DNA from: Corynebacterium sp.
GTDB taxonomy: Bacteria > Actinomycetota > Actinomycetes > Mycobacteriales > Mycobacteriaceae
Assembly: GCF_030826625.1 (NCBI RefSeq)
Contig: NZ_JAPJNQ010000017.1
Span: forward strand, 1 to 31,809
Length of the DNA stretch: 31,809 nucleotides
Direction of reading: 5' to 3'
This document shows positions 6,806 to 14,653 of the stretch, in pieces. Below the pieces are notes generated by a model, which did no database searches, had not been told where the DNA came from, and saw only the letters and a list, made by a program, of their open reading frames with translations. Each line of letters starts with the position of its first letter. Position 1 is the first letter of the stretch. Both the position numbers and the translations under genes were made by a program.

Positions 6806-8122
6806 ATGGCGAAAAAATCCATGTTGGAACGCGTCATTAACTCAGACCTTGGCGCAAAACTCGGCATCCCCCAGGGCACCAAGCTCCGCCGCTACACCCC
6901 TGGCGAGCCCTTCCTGGATGGTCCCGTAGTGGTAGGTGGCGGCGATCTTGCCGACGACATCCGTTCCCTGCTGCAGGTGGACTACCAGCTGCTCGACGCC
7001 GAAGCTGATTCCAAGCGCGCCGCCATCGTCTTCGACGCCACCGGCATCACCAAACCCGAAGACCTGCAGCAGCTCTACAATTTCTTCCACCCGCAGATGC
7101 GGAAGCTCGGCGCTTCGGGGCGCGTCGTCGTGATCGGTAATAACCCGGATGACCTGGAAGGTGACGCCCGCATCGTCGCGCGCTCCCTGGAAGGTTTCTC
7201 TCGTTCCATTTCTAAGGAACTGCGCAAGGGGGCCACCGGACAGCTGGTCTATGTTGAGCCCGGCGCGCCGATCACTGCACTGGAATCCACGCTGCGTTTC
7301 TTGCTGTCTGGCAAGTCCGCGTTCGTTTCCGGCCAGGTTATTCGCGTTTCTGCGACCGAGAACGAGAACGTGGATTGGGAACGCCCGCTGGCGGGCCAGC
7401 TCGCAGTAGTTACCGGTGCCGCCCGCGGTATCGGTGCCACCATCGCTGAGGTGCTGGGCCGCGATGGCGCTGATGTCATCTGCATCGACATCCCACCTGC
7501 AGGCGAGGCATTGGCTGAGGTTGCCAACAAGGTGAAAGGCACTGCCCTGCCACTCGATGTCACCGCAGATAACGCCGCCGAAGCCATCACCGAGCACGCG
7601 CAGCAGCGTTACGGCAAGGCCGTGGACATCATCGTGCACAACGCTGGTGTTACCCGCGATAAGCTGCTGGCGAATATGAACGAGGGCCAGTGGCAGATGG
7701 TGCAAAACATCAACCTGGTGGCCCCGGTACGCATCACCGAACAGATGCTGGACAACGGTGGACTGGCAGCAGATGCCAATATCGTCGGAATCTCGTCGAT
7801 GGCGGGTATTTCCGGTAACCGTGGCCAGACCAATTACGCCACCACCAAGGCCGGCATGATCGGGCTTGTCGACGCTTTGGCTGAGAAAATGGCAGCCGCT
7901 GGCGGCACCGTCAACGCTGTCGCCCCGGGCTTTATCGAAACCGCGATGACTGCCGCCATGCCTACCGGCCCACGGGAAATTGGCCGTCGTATCAGCTCGC
8001 TGAACCAGGGTGGTCTACCAGTCGATGTTGCAGAAACAGTCGCGTTTTTCGCTAGCTCTGGTTCCCGCGCGGTCAACGGCAACACCGTGCGCGTGTGTGG
8101 CCAGAACATCATGGGCGCGTAA
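6806..8122 (+). CDS. fabG4: FabG4-type 3-oxoacyl-(ACP/CoA) reductase
   Basis: 438 residues, about twice a normal FabG. Residues 1-190 form a flavodoxin-like N-terminal domain without nucleotide motif (GPVVVGGGDLADDIRSL...). Residues 195-438 form a classical short-chain dehydrogenase: TGAARGIG at 203-210, NAGVTRDKLL, catalytic Ser331, Tyr344 and Lys348 in SSMAGISGNRGQTNYATTKAG. This two-domain layout is that of high-molecular-weight FabG (FabG4), an NADH-dependent 3-ketoacyl-CoA reductase. AGGAGG precedes the ATG. It is followed 25 bp later by the HtdX-type gene, forming a reductase-dehydratase pair. Confidence 0.92.
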   Translation: MAKKSMLERVINSDLGAKLGIPQGTKLRRYTPGEPFLDGPVVVGGGDLADDIRSLLQVDYQLLDAEADSKRAAIVFDATGITKPEDLQQLYNFFHPQMRKLGASGRVVVIGNNPDDLEGDARIVARSLEGFSRSISKELRKGATGQLVYVEPGAPITALESTLRFLLSGKSAFVSGQVIRVSATENENVDWERPLAGQLAVVTGAARGIGATIAEVLGRDGADVICIDIPPAGEALAEVANKVKGTALPLDVTADNAAEAITEHAQQRYGKAVDIIVHNAGVTRDKLLANMNEGQWQMVQNINLVAPVRITEQMLDNGGLAADANIVGISSMAGISGNRGQTNYATTKAGMIGLVDALAEKMAAAGGTVNAVAPGFIETAMTAAMPTGPREIGRRISSLNQGGLPVDVAETVAFFASSGSRAVNGNTVRVCGQNIMGA

Positions 8123-8147
8123 AGCGCTTAAGTTAGGAGTCTCGACT

Positions 8148-9188
8148 ATGAGTGCACAAATTTCTGCTTCCGCCGCAGAGCGCAACTACACCAAGCTGGC
8201 GGAAGTCCCCGACATGTCGAAGCTGCTGCGCGGCGTCGTCAAGGACACTCTGCCGGTGTTGGGCACCAAGCGTTCGGCCACTGGTGACCCACAAGCGGCG
8301 TTTGAGGTCGCGGATTTCACCGTTGACCGCGAGCACCTGGCCGCCTATACCCGCGCGACTGGCCTGCGCTATAGCAGCGAACTGCCGATTACTTACCCGT
8401 TCGTGCTGTCGTTCCCGCTATTTATGCAGGTGATGCTGGCACCAGACTTCCCGTGCCGCGCGGCCGGTATGGTGCACCTGACCAACGAGATTGAGCAGAC
8501 CCGCCCGCTGCGCATCGATGAGGAGCTGACCCTGCGCGTGCACGCAGAAAACCTGCGCCCGCACCGCAAGGGCTTGTTGGTGGATTTCATCAGTGAGATC
8601 TCTGTCGACGGCGAGCTGGTGTGGCGCCAGACCTCCGCGTTTTTGGGCATGGGCGCGAAGTTTTCTGCCCAGACACCAAATGAGGTGCGCACCCGCGGCG
8701 AGGATTCCGGCTCCCTGCTGGAACGGCTGGACGTTGCCGACGAGACCGCCACGGTGAATTGGAAGGTTGACCGCGACACCATCGACGATTATGCAGAAGC
8801 ATCCGGCGATAAAAACCCACTGCACGTCTCCAAGATCGGCGCGAAGGCTTTCGGCTTCCCGGCCCCGATTGCCCACGGCATGTGGACGGCGGCCAAGATG
8901 GTCGCTGGTTTGGAAGGCGAACTGCCCGGCGCGCTGCGCTACACGGTGGAATTCCAAAAGCCAGTGATCCTGCCAGCCCGCATCGCGTATTACACCTTCC
9001 GCGGCGAAGGCTCCCAACCAGGCGCACAGGCAGATGCCCAGGCTGGCAATGCTACAGCGCCAGCCATCGACACCACTGCTACCAAGGCGCCAGCCACCAA
9101 CACCCCAGCTACCTGGAACGCACAGGTAACCAAGGGCTCAGATCCGAAGAAGGTGCACGCCGTCGGCAAGTTCGAGGCTCTCAGTTAG
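8148..9188 (+). CDS. htdX: HtdX-type (MaoC) 3-hydroxyacyl dehydratase
   Basis: 346 residues with two hot-dog folds. The C-terminal one has the hydratase motif ASGDKNPLHVSKIGAKAFGF...PIAHGMW (Asp and His catalytic, near residues 220-245). It dehydrates 3-hydroxyacyl thioesters, the step after FabG4. The start is taken at MSAQISAS because AGGAG stands about 9 nt upstream; longer in-frame reading would overlap fabG4. The C-terminus carries an Ala/Thr/Pro-rich linker (about residues 290-325) before a final short strand, longer than I expect for the family. Confidence 0.88.
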   Translation: MSAQISASAAERNYTKLAEVPDMSKLLRGVVKDTLPVLGTKRSATGDPQAAFEVADFTVDREHLAAYTRATGLRYSSELPITYPFVLSFPLFMQVMLAPDFPCRAAGMVHLTNEIEQTRPLRIDEELTLRVHAENLRPHRKGLLVDFISEISVDGELVWRQTSAFLGMGAKFSAQTPNEVRTRGEDSGSLLERLDVADETATVNWKVDRDTIDDYAEASGDKNPLHVSKIGAKAFGFPAPIAHGMWTAAKMVAGLEGELPGALRYTVEFQKPVILPARIAYYTFRGEGSQPGAQADAQAGNATAPAIDTTATKAPATNTPATWNAQVTKGSDPKKVHAVGKFEALS

Positions 9189-9280
9189 CACACGGCTAGC
9201 GCTCGGTCGATACTCAAATTGCGCTCGACTAGCGCTCAATTGGCACCTGCCGGGAGTTTTATACTCCTCACACACCAGAA

Positions 9281-9361
9281 GCCTAGGCCCGATTCGCTGT
9301 TATTCTGGCGGGAAAACCCGTTCATAGATAACGAGAAACATCACGAATCGAAAGGCCTAGG
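9281..9361. promoter_or_regulatory. Interrupted inverted repeat ahead of M24 peptidase gene
   Basis: GCCTAGGCCCGATTCG (9281-9296) is answered by CGAATCGAAAGGCCTAGG (9344-9361), an imperfect inverted repeat with about 47 bp between the arms. The right arm includes the AAGG ribosome-binding site and ends 2 bp before the start codon, so pairing of the two arms in mRNA would cover the translation start. A small hairpin (GGCGGGAAAACCCG) lies between the arms. Confidence 0.45.
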
Positions 9362-9363
9362 TT

Positions 9364-10563
9364 TTGTCGTCTCACAATAATTCCACCGCCGCTGACTCTA
9401 CAGGTGGCGCCGCCGCTGACTCTGCCGCTAACAGCACTTATATTCCCGTCACCGCGGATCATTTCCGTGCCCGCTTAGCCAAAGCGGAAAAAATCGTCGC
9501 CGAGCAGAACTTGGCTGGCTTCCTGGTCAGCCCGGGCCCAGAGTTCCAGTACCTGACTGGTTCCACGTTTAGTTCCCATGAGCGCGCCACCTTCCTGGTG
9601 CTGCGCGCAGGCAAAGATCCGGTGGCTGTGTGCCCGGAGACCGACGTGCTGACGTTGCAACAGGAAAACCTGGATGAGCTCGGTTTCCGCTTCGAGGCCT
9701 GGCGCGACGGGCAGTCACCGTATGAGATCACCCGCAAACTGTTGGAAGAAAACAGCGAGCACAAGGCCGTAGCGGTGGCTAATGCGATGACCGCCGATCA
9801 CGTGTTGCGCCTGGATGCCGCGCTGCCGAACCACAGCATCGAATTGGGTTCGGATGCGATGAGCCAGTTGCTGTTAGCCAAGGGCGAGGAGGAAATCTCG
9901 CAGCTAGCGGCCGCGGCGGCCGCGATTGACCGCGTGCACGAGCAGGTTCCGGCGTTGCTGCGCGACGGCGTCACCGAGCGCGAAGTGGCCGATAAGCTGC
10001 ATGATCTGATCTTGCAGGAGCACCACAGCATTGATTTCATCATCGTCGGTTGTGGTGAAAACGGCGCGAACCCGCACCACTCGTTCTCGGATCGTGTGCT
10101 GCACACGGGCGAGCCGGTAGTCGTCGACCTGGGCGGTGCTTTTGGCGATGGGTACCGCTCGGATTCCACCCGCACGTATGTGGTCGATGGCGCCGTCGAC
10201 AAGGCCCCGCAGGAATTCCGCGATGCCTATGAGGTAGTCACCCGCGCGTTCCATGCTGCCCGCGAAGCCGCGAAACCGGGAGCGACGGCGGAGTCGATTG
10301 ATCGTGCTGCCCGCGAGATCATCACAGAAGCCGGCTATGGCGAGAACTTCAGCCACCGCTTAGGCCACGGCATTGGCTTGTCGACGCACGAGGATCCGTT
10401 CTACCTGGAGGGTAATAAGCAGCAGGTGCAGGAAGGTTTCACGTTTTCCATCGAGCCCGGCATTTATGTTGCGGGCAAGTGGGGCATGCGCCTGGAAGAT
10501 ATCGTGGTGCTGGAAGCAGATGGCCCACGCCACCTGAACCAGCAGCCCCGCGAACTGCGGTAA
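9364..10563 (+). CDS. M24-family Xaa-Pro peptidase
   Basis: 399 residues from a TTG start with AAAGG 8 nt upstream. It cleaves X-Pro bonds in the cytosol (dipeptidase or aminopeptidase; not separable by eye). Residues 1-30 are Ser/Ala/Thr-rich filler, about 30-165 a creatinase N-terminal domain, then the pita-bread metallopeptidase with all five metal ligands: Asp255 and Asp267 (VVDLGGAFGDGYRSDSTRT), His335 (RLGHGIGLSTHE), Glu364 (FSIEPGIYV) and Glu378 (RLEDIVV). It appears to be a single-gene unit, possibly with translation controlled by the inverted repeat over its start. Confidence 0.9.
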   Translation: MSSHNNSTAADSTGGAAADSAANSTYIPVTADHFRARLAKAEKIVAEQNLAGFLVSPGPEFQYLTGSTFSSHERATFLVLRAGKDPVAVCPETDVLTLQQENLDELGFRFEAWRDGQSPYEITRKLLEENSEHKAVAVANAMTADHVLRLDAALPNHSIELGSDAMSQLLLAKGEEEISQLAAAAAAIDRVHEQVPALLRDGVTEREVADKLHDLILQEHHSIDFIIVGCGENGANPHHSFSDRVLHTGEPVVVDLGGAFGDGYRSDSTRTYVVDGAVDKAPQEFRDAYEVVTRAFHAAREAAKPGATAESIDRAAREIITEAGYGENFSHRLGHGIGLSTHEDPFYLEGNKQQVQEGFTFSIEPGIYVAGKWGMRLEDIVVLEADGPRHLNQQPRELR

Positions 10564-10564
10564 T

Positions 10565-10657
10565 TCTCGAGCCTTCGTGATCCGCAGCGTCTCCGCGAGC
10601 CTTCACGAGCTGCGGCGTCTCCGCGAGCCTTCACGAGCTGCGGCGTCTTCGCAAGCC
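10565..10657. repeat. 28-bp tandem repeat after M24 gene
   Basis: Two perfect 28-bp units (10590-10617 and 10618-10645; core gcgagccttcacgagctgc) are flanked by a diverged unit on the left and a partial unit on the right. They start 2 bp after the M24 stop codon. Confidence 0.85.
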
Positions 10658-10681
10658 ACAGCAACAACCCGGAAACCAGCG

Positions 10682-10852
10682 CTAGCTCACCGCCACCTGG
10701 GTTTCGACGTAACCGTCGAACCAGCGGCGGGTGGCGCGCAGTGAGAGCAGGATGATTACTGCTACGCGTGGGACCGCCACCGCTTGTTCCTGCCCCGGCA
10801 GGTTTATTCCCGCAATGGCGCCTAAGGGCTCACGGATGTGGACATCGTCGGG
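10682..10852 (-). pseudogene. Possible 3' remnant of an unknown gene
   Basis: A GC-rich open frame of about 55 codons, directly after the stop of the 66-residue gene and without its own start. It reads PDDVHIREPLGAIAGINLPG then VPRVAVIILLSLRATRRWF and ends TQVAVS. It looks like the C-terminal end of a conserved gene whose front was replaced by the alarmone-synthetase module. I do not recognise the parent family. Confidence 0.3.
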
Positions 10853-11053
10853 CTAAGCCGAAACGAAATACCGCGAGTGGGACTTCTCCAGCTGTTCACG
10901 GCTCTTGCTAGCTACCGTCACGATCTCAAGATCCTCGTCCAAGTTTTTCTGGTCACGGAGCAATCGCTCTTCCATCGCTTCAGCTAAAGAATCGAACTTC
11001 TCAACCTTCACCGCGCCGCGGCGACGATGGTATTCAATGAGAAATCCAGGCAT
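10853..11053 (-). CDS. 66-residue protein, candidate antitoxin partner of the alarmone synthetase
   Basis: Small charged protein: a short N-terminal beta segment (GFLIEYHRRRGAVKVEKF) then helical acidic/basic text (SLAEAMEERLLRDQ, DLEIVTVASKSREQLEKSHSRYF). GGGAGG lies about 8 nt before the ATG. It follows the RelA/SpoT-domain gene on the same strand with a 41-bp gap, so the two are likely one operon. By position and size it could be the antitoxin of a toxSAS pair, though known toxSAS antitoxins are diverse and I cannot match this one to a named family. Confidence 0.65.
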   Translation of the reverse strand: MPGFLIEYHRRRGAVKVEKFDSLAEAMEERLLRDQKNLDEDLEIVTVASKSREQLEKSHSRYFVSA

Positions 11054-11094
11054 CGATCTAACCTCCCTTATATGACGGTCTGTGGTTCAACAGA

Positions 11095-11919
11095 TCACGC
11101 CGCTCGCAAATGTCGGAGCTTATCAACAATATCCTCGATTTTGCCATACAACTCATTCGCCTGCGCGTTGTCTGCAGCAACGGGGGCAGCGAGATCCCCC
11201 GATAGGTTGCCTAAGCGCTGTCGCCCTCTGTTCGCCTGTCTCGATAACTCAAATCCATGAATGCTTTCAGATAGATCTTGAAGCCCAATCACGAAGTTGC
11301 GTTGATCTTCGTTGAGCCCTAAGTCCCATTGCTTATACCGGATTTGTCTCCCAAAGATGTCTGCAGCCACCTCATAGAGGTTTGCCCACTGCGCCTGGAA
11401 GGCTGTTCGAAGCTGAATTTCCGCTTTCCCCGCGGGGAAGTCAACATGAAGATGCAACGCTCTATAACCCGCGTGTTCCCCGGAGCGAAGATCTATACTC
11501 TTGATCTTAGTCGCTCCTGCAGATTCCATTGCTTCCTGCAGCTTACTAGCAATTTCGTCTTGAACGTCATGACTGCCGTCCAAATCCACTCGTAGGCCTG
11601 ATATGTCCTGGATACGATGCATGGGGGTGGTCTTCATCCGTTTTATCTTTTCGACGAGAGTGCGATAGATCTTCACTCTGCTCGAATACCGATAGCGGCC
11701 AGAGTTCGGACTGACTTCTTCGTCGTCTTCTGCTTCAGTAAGGATGGATGCCGAGAGCACTTCTTGAATGATGGGCTCGATCTCAGTGATCAGTCTGGTT
11801 TGCTGCCGCATAAAATCATTAAAAAGAGCCTTGTCGTACTCATCTTCTGTACGGATTGCTTCGCCCAGCTTTTTGATGCGCCCTTTCGACCAGGGCGGTT
11901 TCTCTTCCAAGAAGCTCAA
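11095..11919 (-). CDS. Small alarmone synthetase / toxSAS-type RelA-SpoT domain protein
   Basis: 274 residues from a TTG start. It contains only the synthetase fold of RelA/SpoT proteins: YRYSSRVKIYRTLVEKIKRM (basic substrate-binding helix, about 76-95), DISGLRVDLD with catalytic-type Asp105, GYRALHLHVDF (151-161) and EIQLRTAFQAQW with Glu168. No HD hydrolase, TGS or ACT domain is present, so it could not degrade its own product. Single-domain members either make (p)ppGpp/(p)ppApp or pyrophosphorylate tRNA 3' ends as toxins. The downstream small gene and the location in a defence-rich segment favour the toxin reading; a housekeeping RelP/RelQ-like role is the alternative. It is divergent from the DUF2254 gene. 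Confidence 0.82.
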   Translation of the reverse strand: MSFLEEKPPWSKGRIKKLGEAIRTEDEYDKALFNDFMRQQTRLITEIEPIIQEVLSASILTEAEDDEEVSPNSGRYRYSSRVKIYRTLVEKIKRMKTTPMHRIQDISGLRVDLDGSHDVQDEIASKLQEAMESAGATKIKSIDLRSGEHAGYRALHLHVDFPAGKAEIQLRTAFQAQWANLYEVAADIFGRQIRYKQWDLGLNEDQRNFVIGLQDLSESIHGFELSRQANRGRQRLGNLSGDLAAPVAADNAQANELYGKIEDIVDKLRHLRAA

Positions 11920-12057
11920 ATTGTGCTATCCCCCAGTAGCAGTCTCAATGGTCCTATAGTGGACTTTACCGTACTGGAAGTAGTTTGTGACGTGGTGGCG
12001 CGAACACCAAACCACCAAAACCAAATCAGACAACAACCAAAGAAAAGGCCTTGACGA

Positions 12058-13383
12058 GTGGGTAAAATACTGGCATTTGTACGCGTGATCCCCGAGCAGT
12101 TCTGGTTCGTCCCGGCACTGTTTGTCACGGCGGCCATTGTTCTTTCGCAGGTGCTCGTCGGCCTGGACCATATTGACTATGAGGCCCCGGCTTTCTTGCA
12201 CAATCTGTTGTTTGCCACGGGTGCCGACGGTGCGCGTTCGCTGCTTTCTGCCGTCGCCGCGTTCCTGGGTGTGGCGGGCACGGCCTTTTCCATCACCATT
12301 TCGGTGATCAGTACTGCGTCGACGACGTATGGCCCGCGTTTGGTGCGCAATTTTATGCGCAACCGCAATAACCAAATTGTGCTGGGGGTTCTCACCTCCA
12401 CCTTCGTCTACACCCTGCTGGTGTTGCGCACCATCAAGTCCGCTGACGACGGTGATGGCGAATCCTTCATCCCGCACATGGCGGTCAATGCCGCGATTAT
12501 TTTCGGCGTTATCGATGTTTTCGTTTTTGTCTGGTTTATCCATCACATCGCCAGTTCGGTGCAGATCGAAACTATCAGCACCCAGGCGTGTAAGGATTTT
12601 GAACGCACGATTAAAAACACCTGGCATGATCCAGACGACGACGGTGTGGAGTGCTTCCCGGCGCCCACGAAAGGTGGCGGGCTGGTTGTCGCGCACCAGA
12701 GTGGGTTCCTCACGCGCATTGATTACGACATGTTGCGTCGTGATGCCGGAAGCTGCAACGTGAACGTCAGCCTGTTGGCGCGGCCGGGCGATCACGTGGT
12801 GGAGGGTGCGCCGCTGGCTCAGGTGTGGCCGGAGCAGCGTGCCGACGCCGTCGCCAAGGCTTTGCGCGATCACGTGCATCTCAGTACTTCCCGCACCACG
12901 GAGCAGGATTTGCGTTTTGCGCAGCAGCAGTTGGTGGAGTTGGCTTTGCGTGCGATGGCGGGTGGCACGGATGATCCGTATACCGCGATCACCGTGTTCC
13001 AGCAGATCACCCCGGGGATTGTCACGGCAGTCAGCCGAAGCGAGGATGCGAATGTGTTGCTTGACGACGCCGGCGCACCGCGCGTGTACCTGCGCCCGGT
13101 GACTATCCAGGAGATCGTCGATATGCCGTTTGACCACGTGCGCCCACATGCCCTGGGTTTCCGAATTGTGGCAGAGGCTCTCGTGGATCTAGCCCACCAC
13201 ATCCGTGCTAACGCGAAAGATCCTGCGATTGCACAGAGCGCAGCACAGCACGTCGTCACCATCCTGGACGAAGCCCAAGACCAGCTCAGTGCACGCGATA
13301 TGCAGCTGCTCCGCGAACACGCACGGGCCAATTTTTACGACGCAGTAAACGCCGCAGGCCCTGACGGCTCACAGCACGGTTAA
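12058..13383 (+). CDS. DUF2254 membrane protein
   Basis: 441 residues from a GTG start. Four hydrophobic segments lie in the first ~165 residues (FWFVPALFVTAAIVL, LLSAVAAFLGVAGTAFSITISV, NNQIVLGVLTSTFVYTLLVL, AVNAAIIFGVIDVFVFVWF). A soluble C-terminal domain follows that binds no ligand I can name. Between them sits the family signature AFSITISVISTASTTYGPRLVRNF. DUF2254 function is unknown. The codons are like the chromosome core, so this is probably a resident gene used as a landing place: its last codons, stop and first 3' bases recur at 14845-14874, on the far side of the AbiF module. Confidence 0.85.
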   Translation: MGKILAFVRVIPEQFWFVPALFVTAAIVLSQVLVGLDHIDYEAPAFLHNLLFATGADGARSLLSAVAAFLGVAGTAFSITISVISTASTTYGPRLVRNFMRNRNNQIVLGVLTSTFVYTLLVLRTIKSADDGDGESFIPHMAVNAAIIFGVIDVFVFVWFIHHIASSVQIETISTQACKDFERTIKNTWHDPDDDGVECFPAPTKGGGLVVAHQSGFLTRIDYDMLRRDAGSCNVNVSLLARPGDHVVEGAPLAQVWPEQRADAVAKALRDHVHLSTSRTTEQDLRFAQQQLVELALRAMAGGTDDPYTAITVFQQITPGIVTAVSRSEDANVLLDDAGAPRVYLRPVTIQEIVDMPFDHVRPHALGFRIVAEALVDLAHHIRANAKDPAIAQSAAQHVVTILDEAQDQLSARDMQLLREHARANFYDAVNAAGPDGSQHG

Positions 13384-13393
13384 CTGCAGCTGG
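13364..13393. repeat. Flanking direct repeat of AbiF module, left copy
   Basis: 30 bp spanning the last codons and stop of the DUF2254 gene and 10 bp beyond it. It matches 14845-14874 at 27 of 30 positions (14 identical, 3 different, 13 identical), without gaps. Confidence 0.85.
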
Positions 13394-13486
13394 CCCAGGA
13401 TAAATACTACAAGAGCTTTCGGCTTACTCATCCCAACTAACATCACCGCCCCCCTGCGTCGACAGAGCGACGTGATCTCGTGATCG

Positions 13487-13515
13487 TTGCTTAGCACCGC
13501 TCCATCGGGTAGACT
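13487..13515 (+). promoter_or_regulatory. Promoter of AbiF-type RNA
   Basis: TTGCTT (13487-13492) and TAGACT (13510-13515) with exactly 17 bp between them form a good sigma-70-type promoter. Transcription should begin near 13522, a few bases before the conserved GACCGG stem. Confidence 0.65.
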
Positions 13516-13521
13516 GAAAAA

Positions 13522-13578
13522 CATCAAGACCGGTTCCGCTGCCCTTCATAGCAGTCCAGGGCCGGTCCTCATTTTTCT
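13522..13578 (+). ncRNA. AbiF-associated structured RNA, locus 1
   Basis: A short RNA upstream of the Abi_2 gene, start placed by the promoter. GACCGG (13528-13533) pairs with CCGGTC (13562-13567). Inside, CTGC (13539-13542) can pair with GCAG (13551-13554). A U-run (ATTTTT) follows, so the outer stem can also act as an intrinsic terminator, separating the RNA from the gene 25 bp later. Its 13-nt block GACCGGTTCCGCT is identical in the second locus at the right edge. An 'abiF' RNA motif upstream of Abi_2 genes is known from comparative genomics, and such RNAs are thought to act as antitoxins; the match here is by position and structure. Confidence 0.72.
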
Positions 13579-13602
13579 TCGAACGTTTCTAGGGGGAGTT
13601 GC

Positions 13603-14538
13603 GTGTCACAGCCGTCGAAAATTTTTAAATCTCACGGAGAGCAAATTGATCTTCTCCGTTCTCGAGGGATGTGCATCGAAGATGAGGTTGAAGCCCGACG
13701 GATTCTTGAACGGGTGAACTACTACCGGCTCTCTGGGTACTGGTATTCGTACCGGCAGCCACCATCAGACGGGTCCCAAAGGCTTGACACTTTTGTCGAA
13801 GGCACCTCATTTGCAGAAGTAGTGTCACTGTACGAGTTTGATGAACGCCTTCGCGCTGGCGTCTTCATGTGCCTGACGCCTATCGAATTAGCTGTGCGGT
13901 CGACACTGGGGCACGAGCTTGGCCGCATCGACCCGCTAATCCACTTGAGTCCTGAGCTACTGGGACCAGTTGCCCGAGAGCCTAAATCAGCAACGGAGCC
14001 CTCCTACAAATACAAAAAGTGGAAGCGACTTTATGAAAAGGAGCTGTCCCTTTCGAGGGAAGATTTTGTCACACACCACAAGAAAAAGTACTCGGGGCAG
14101 TTACCAATATGGGCCGCTGTCGAAATTATCGACTGGGGTTCGTTGTCATACCTTTACCAGCTCGCCCCCATCGATGTGCGCGACACTATCGCCGATAGGA
14201 TCCGCCTAACCTCGGCTCAACTTGGATCGTGGCTCAAAGCACTGAACATGGTCCGCAATTATTCGGCGCATCATGCCCGGATGTTCAACCGTGTTTACAC
14301 CATCAAGGCAAAGCTGCCTACGCAAGACGACGTACCAGAGCTTGAGCCCGCTACAAATGCAATCAACCGATGCTTCGGCCAACTTACGCTCATTCAGTAT
14401 CTCTTGAACGAACTCGGCGTCGGCGACTCAACCATTCTGCCCAACATCCTAGAAACGTATCCCGCAGCCATAATGGTTCCGCAGAGCCACATGGGCATCC
14501 CCTCAAGCTGGGAAACTCTCCCCCTCTGGAAGCACTAG
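13603..14538 (+). CDS. AbiF/AbiD-type abortive infection protein (Abi_2, HEPN RNase)
   Basis: 311 residues from a GTG start with AGGGGGAG 4 nt upstream. Abi_2 family signatures are in order: an N-terminal GEQIDLLRSRGM segment, VNYYRLSGYWYSYR (39-51), SLYEFDERLR (75-84), SYKYKKWKRLYEKE, then VRNYSAHHARMFNR containing the HEPN catalytic R-x4-H (Arg218, His223). Abi_2 proteins stop phage growth by killing or arresting the cell and are proposed RNases. The RNA gene just upstream is the expected partner that keeps the enzyme silent. The gene is more A+T-rich than its DUF2254 neighbour and sits between 30-bp direct repeats, consistent with acquisition. Confidence 0.9.
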   Translation: MSQPSKIFKSHGEQIDLLRSRGMCIEDEVEARRILERVNYYRLSGYWYSYRQPPSDGSQRLDTFVEGTSFAEVVSLYEFDERLRAGVFMCLTPIELAVRSTLGHELGRIDPLIHLSPELLGPVAREPKSATEPSYKYKKWKRLYEKELSLSREDFVTHHKKKYSGQLPIWAAVEIIDWGSLSYLYQLAPIDVRDTIADRIRLTSAQLGSWLKALNMVRNYSAHHARMFNRVYTIKAKLPTQDDVPELEPATNAINRCFGQLTLIQYLLNELGVGDSTILPNILETYPAAIMVPQSHMGIPSSWETLPLWKH

Positions 14539-14544
14539 CCCTTG

Positions 14545-14653
14545 CGATAGTAGGAACACCAAAGAACTCCATTCCCAGGACAGTTTGCCAGCACTGTCTC
14601 AGTTCGTCGGTGGTAAGGAACTTGAAGATCGGTCCAGTGTCAAGGATGTGCAT
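14545..14653 (-). pseudogene. N-terminal remnant of a PIN-domain toxin
   Basis: Begins MHILDTGPIFKFLTTDELRQ, a typical PIN-domain first strand with the first acidic metal ligand Asp5, and keeps about 39 plausible residues to GVPTIARA. It then runs without similarity into the 3' end of the oppositely oriented Abi gene. The ATG overlaps the antitoxin stop (TAATG). The catalytic core (second and third acidic ligands) is missing, so it is inactive. The exact left limit is estimated from where PIN-like text stops. Confidence 0.6.

Noticed and set aside
10565..10657. CRISPR array suspected at the 28-bp repeats
   Set aside because: The units are directly adjacent with no spacers, and no cas genes are present.
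11926..13149. 407-codon minus-strand open frame opposite the DUF2254 gene
   Set aside because: The plus-strand frame shows membrane segments and the DUF2254 signature; the opposite reading is His/Arg/Gln-rich without a family pattern.
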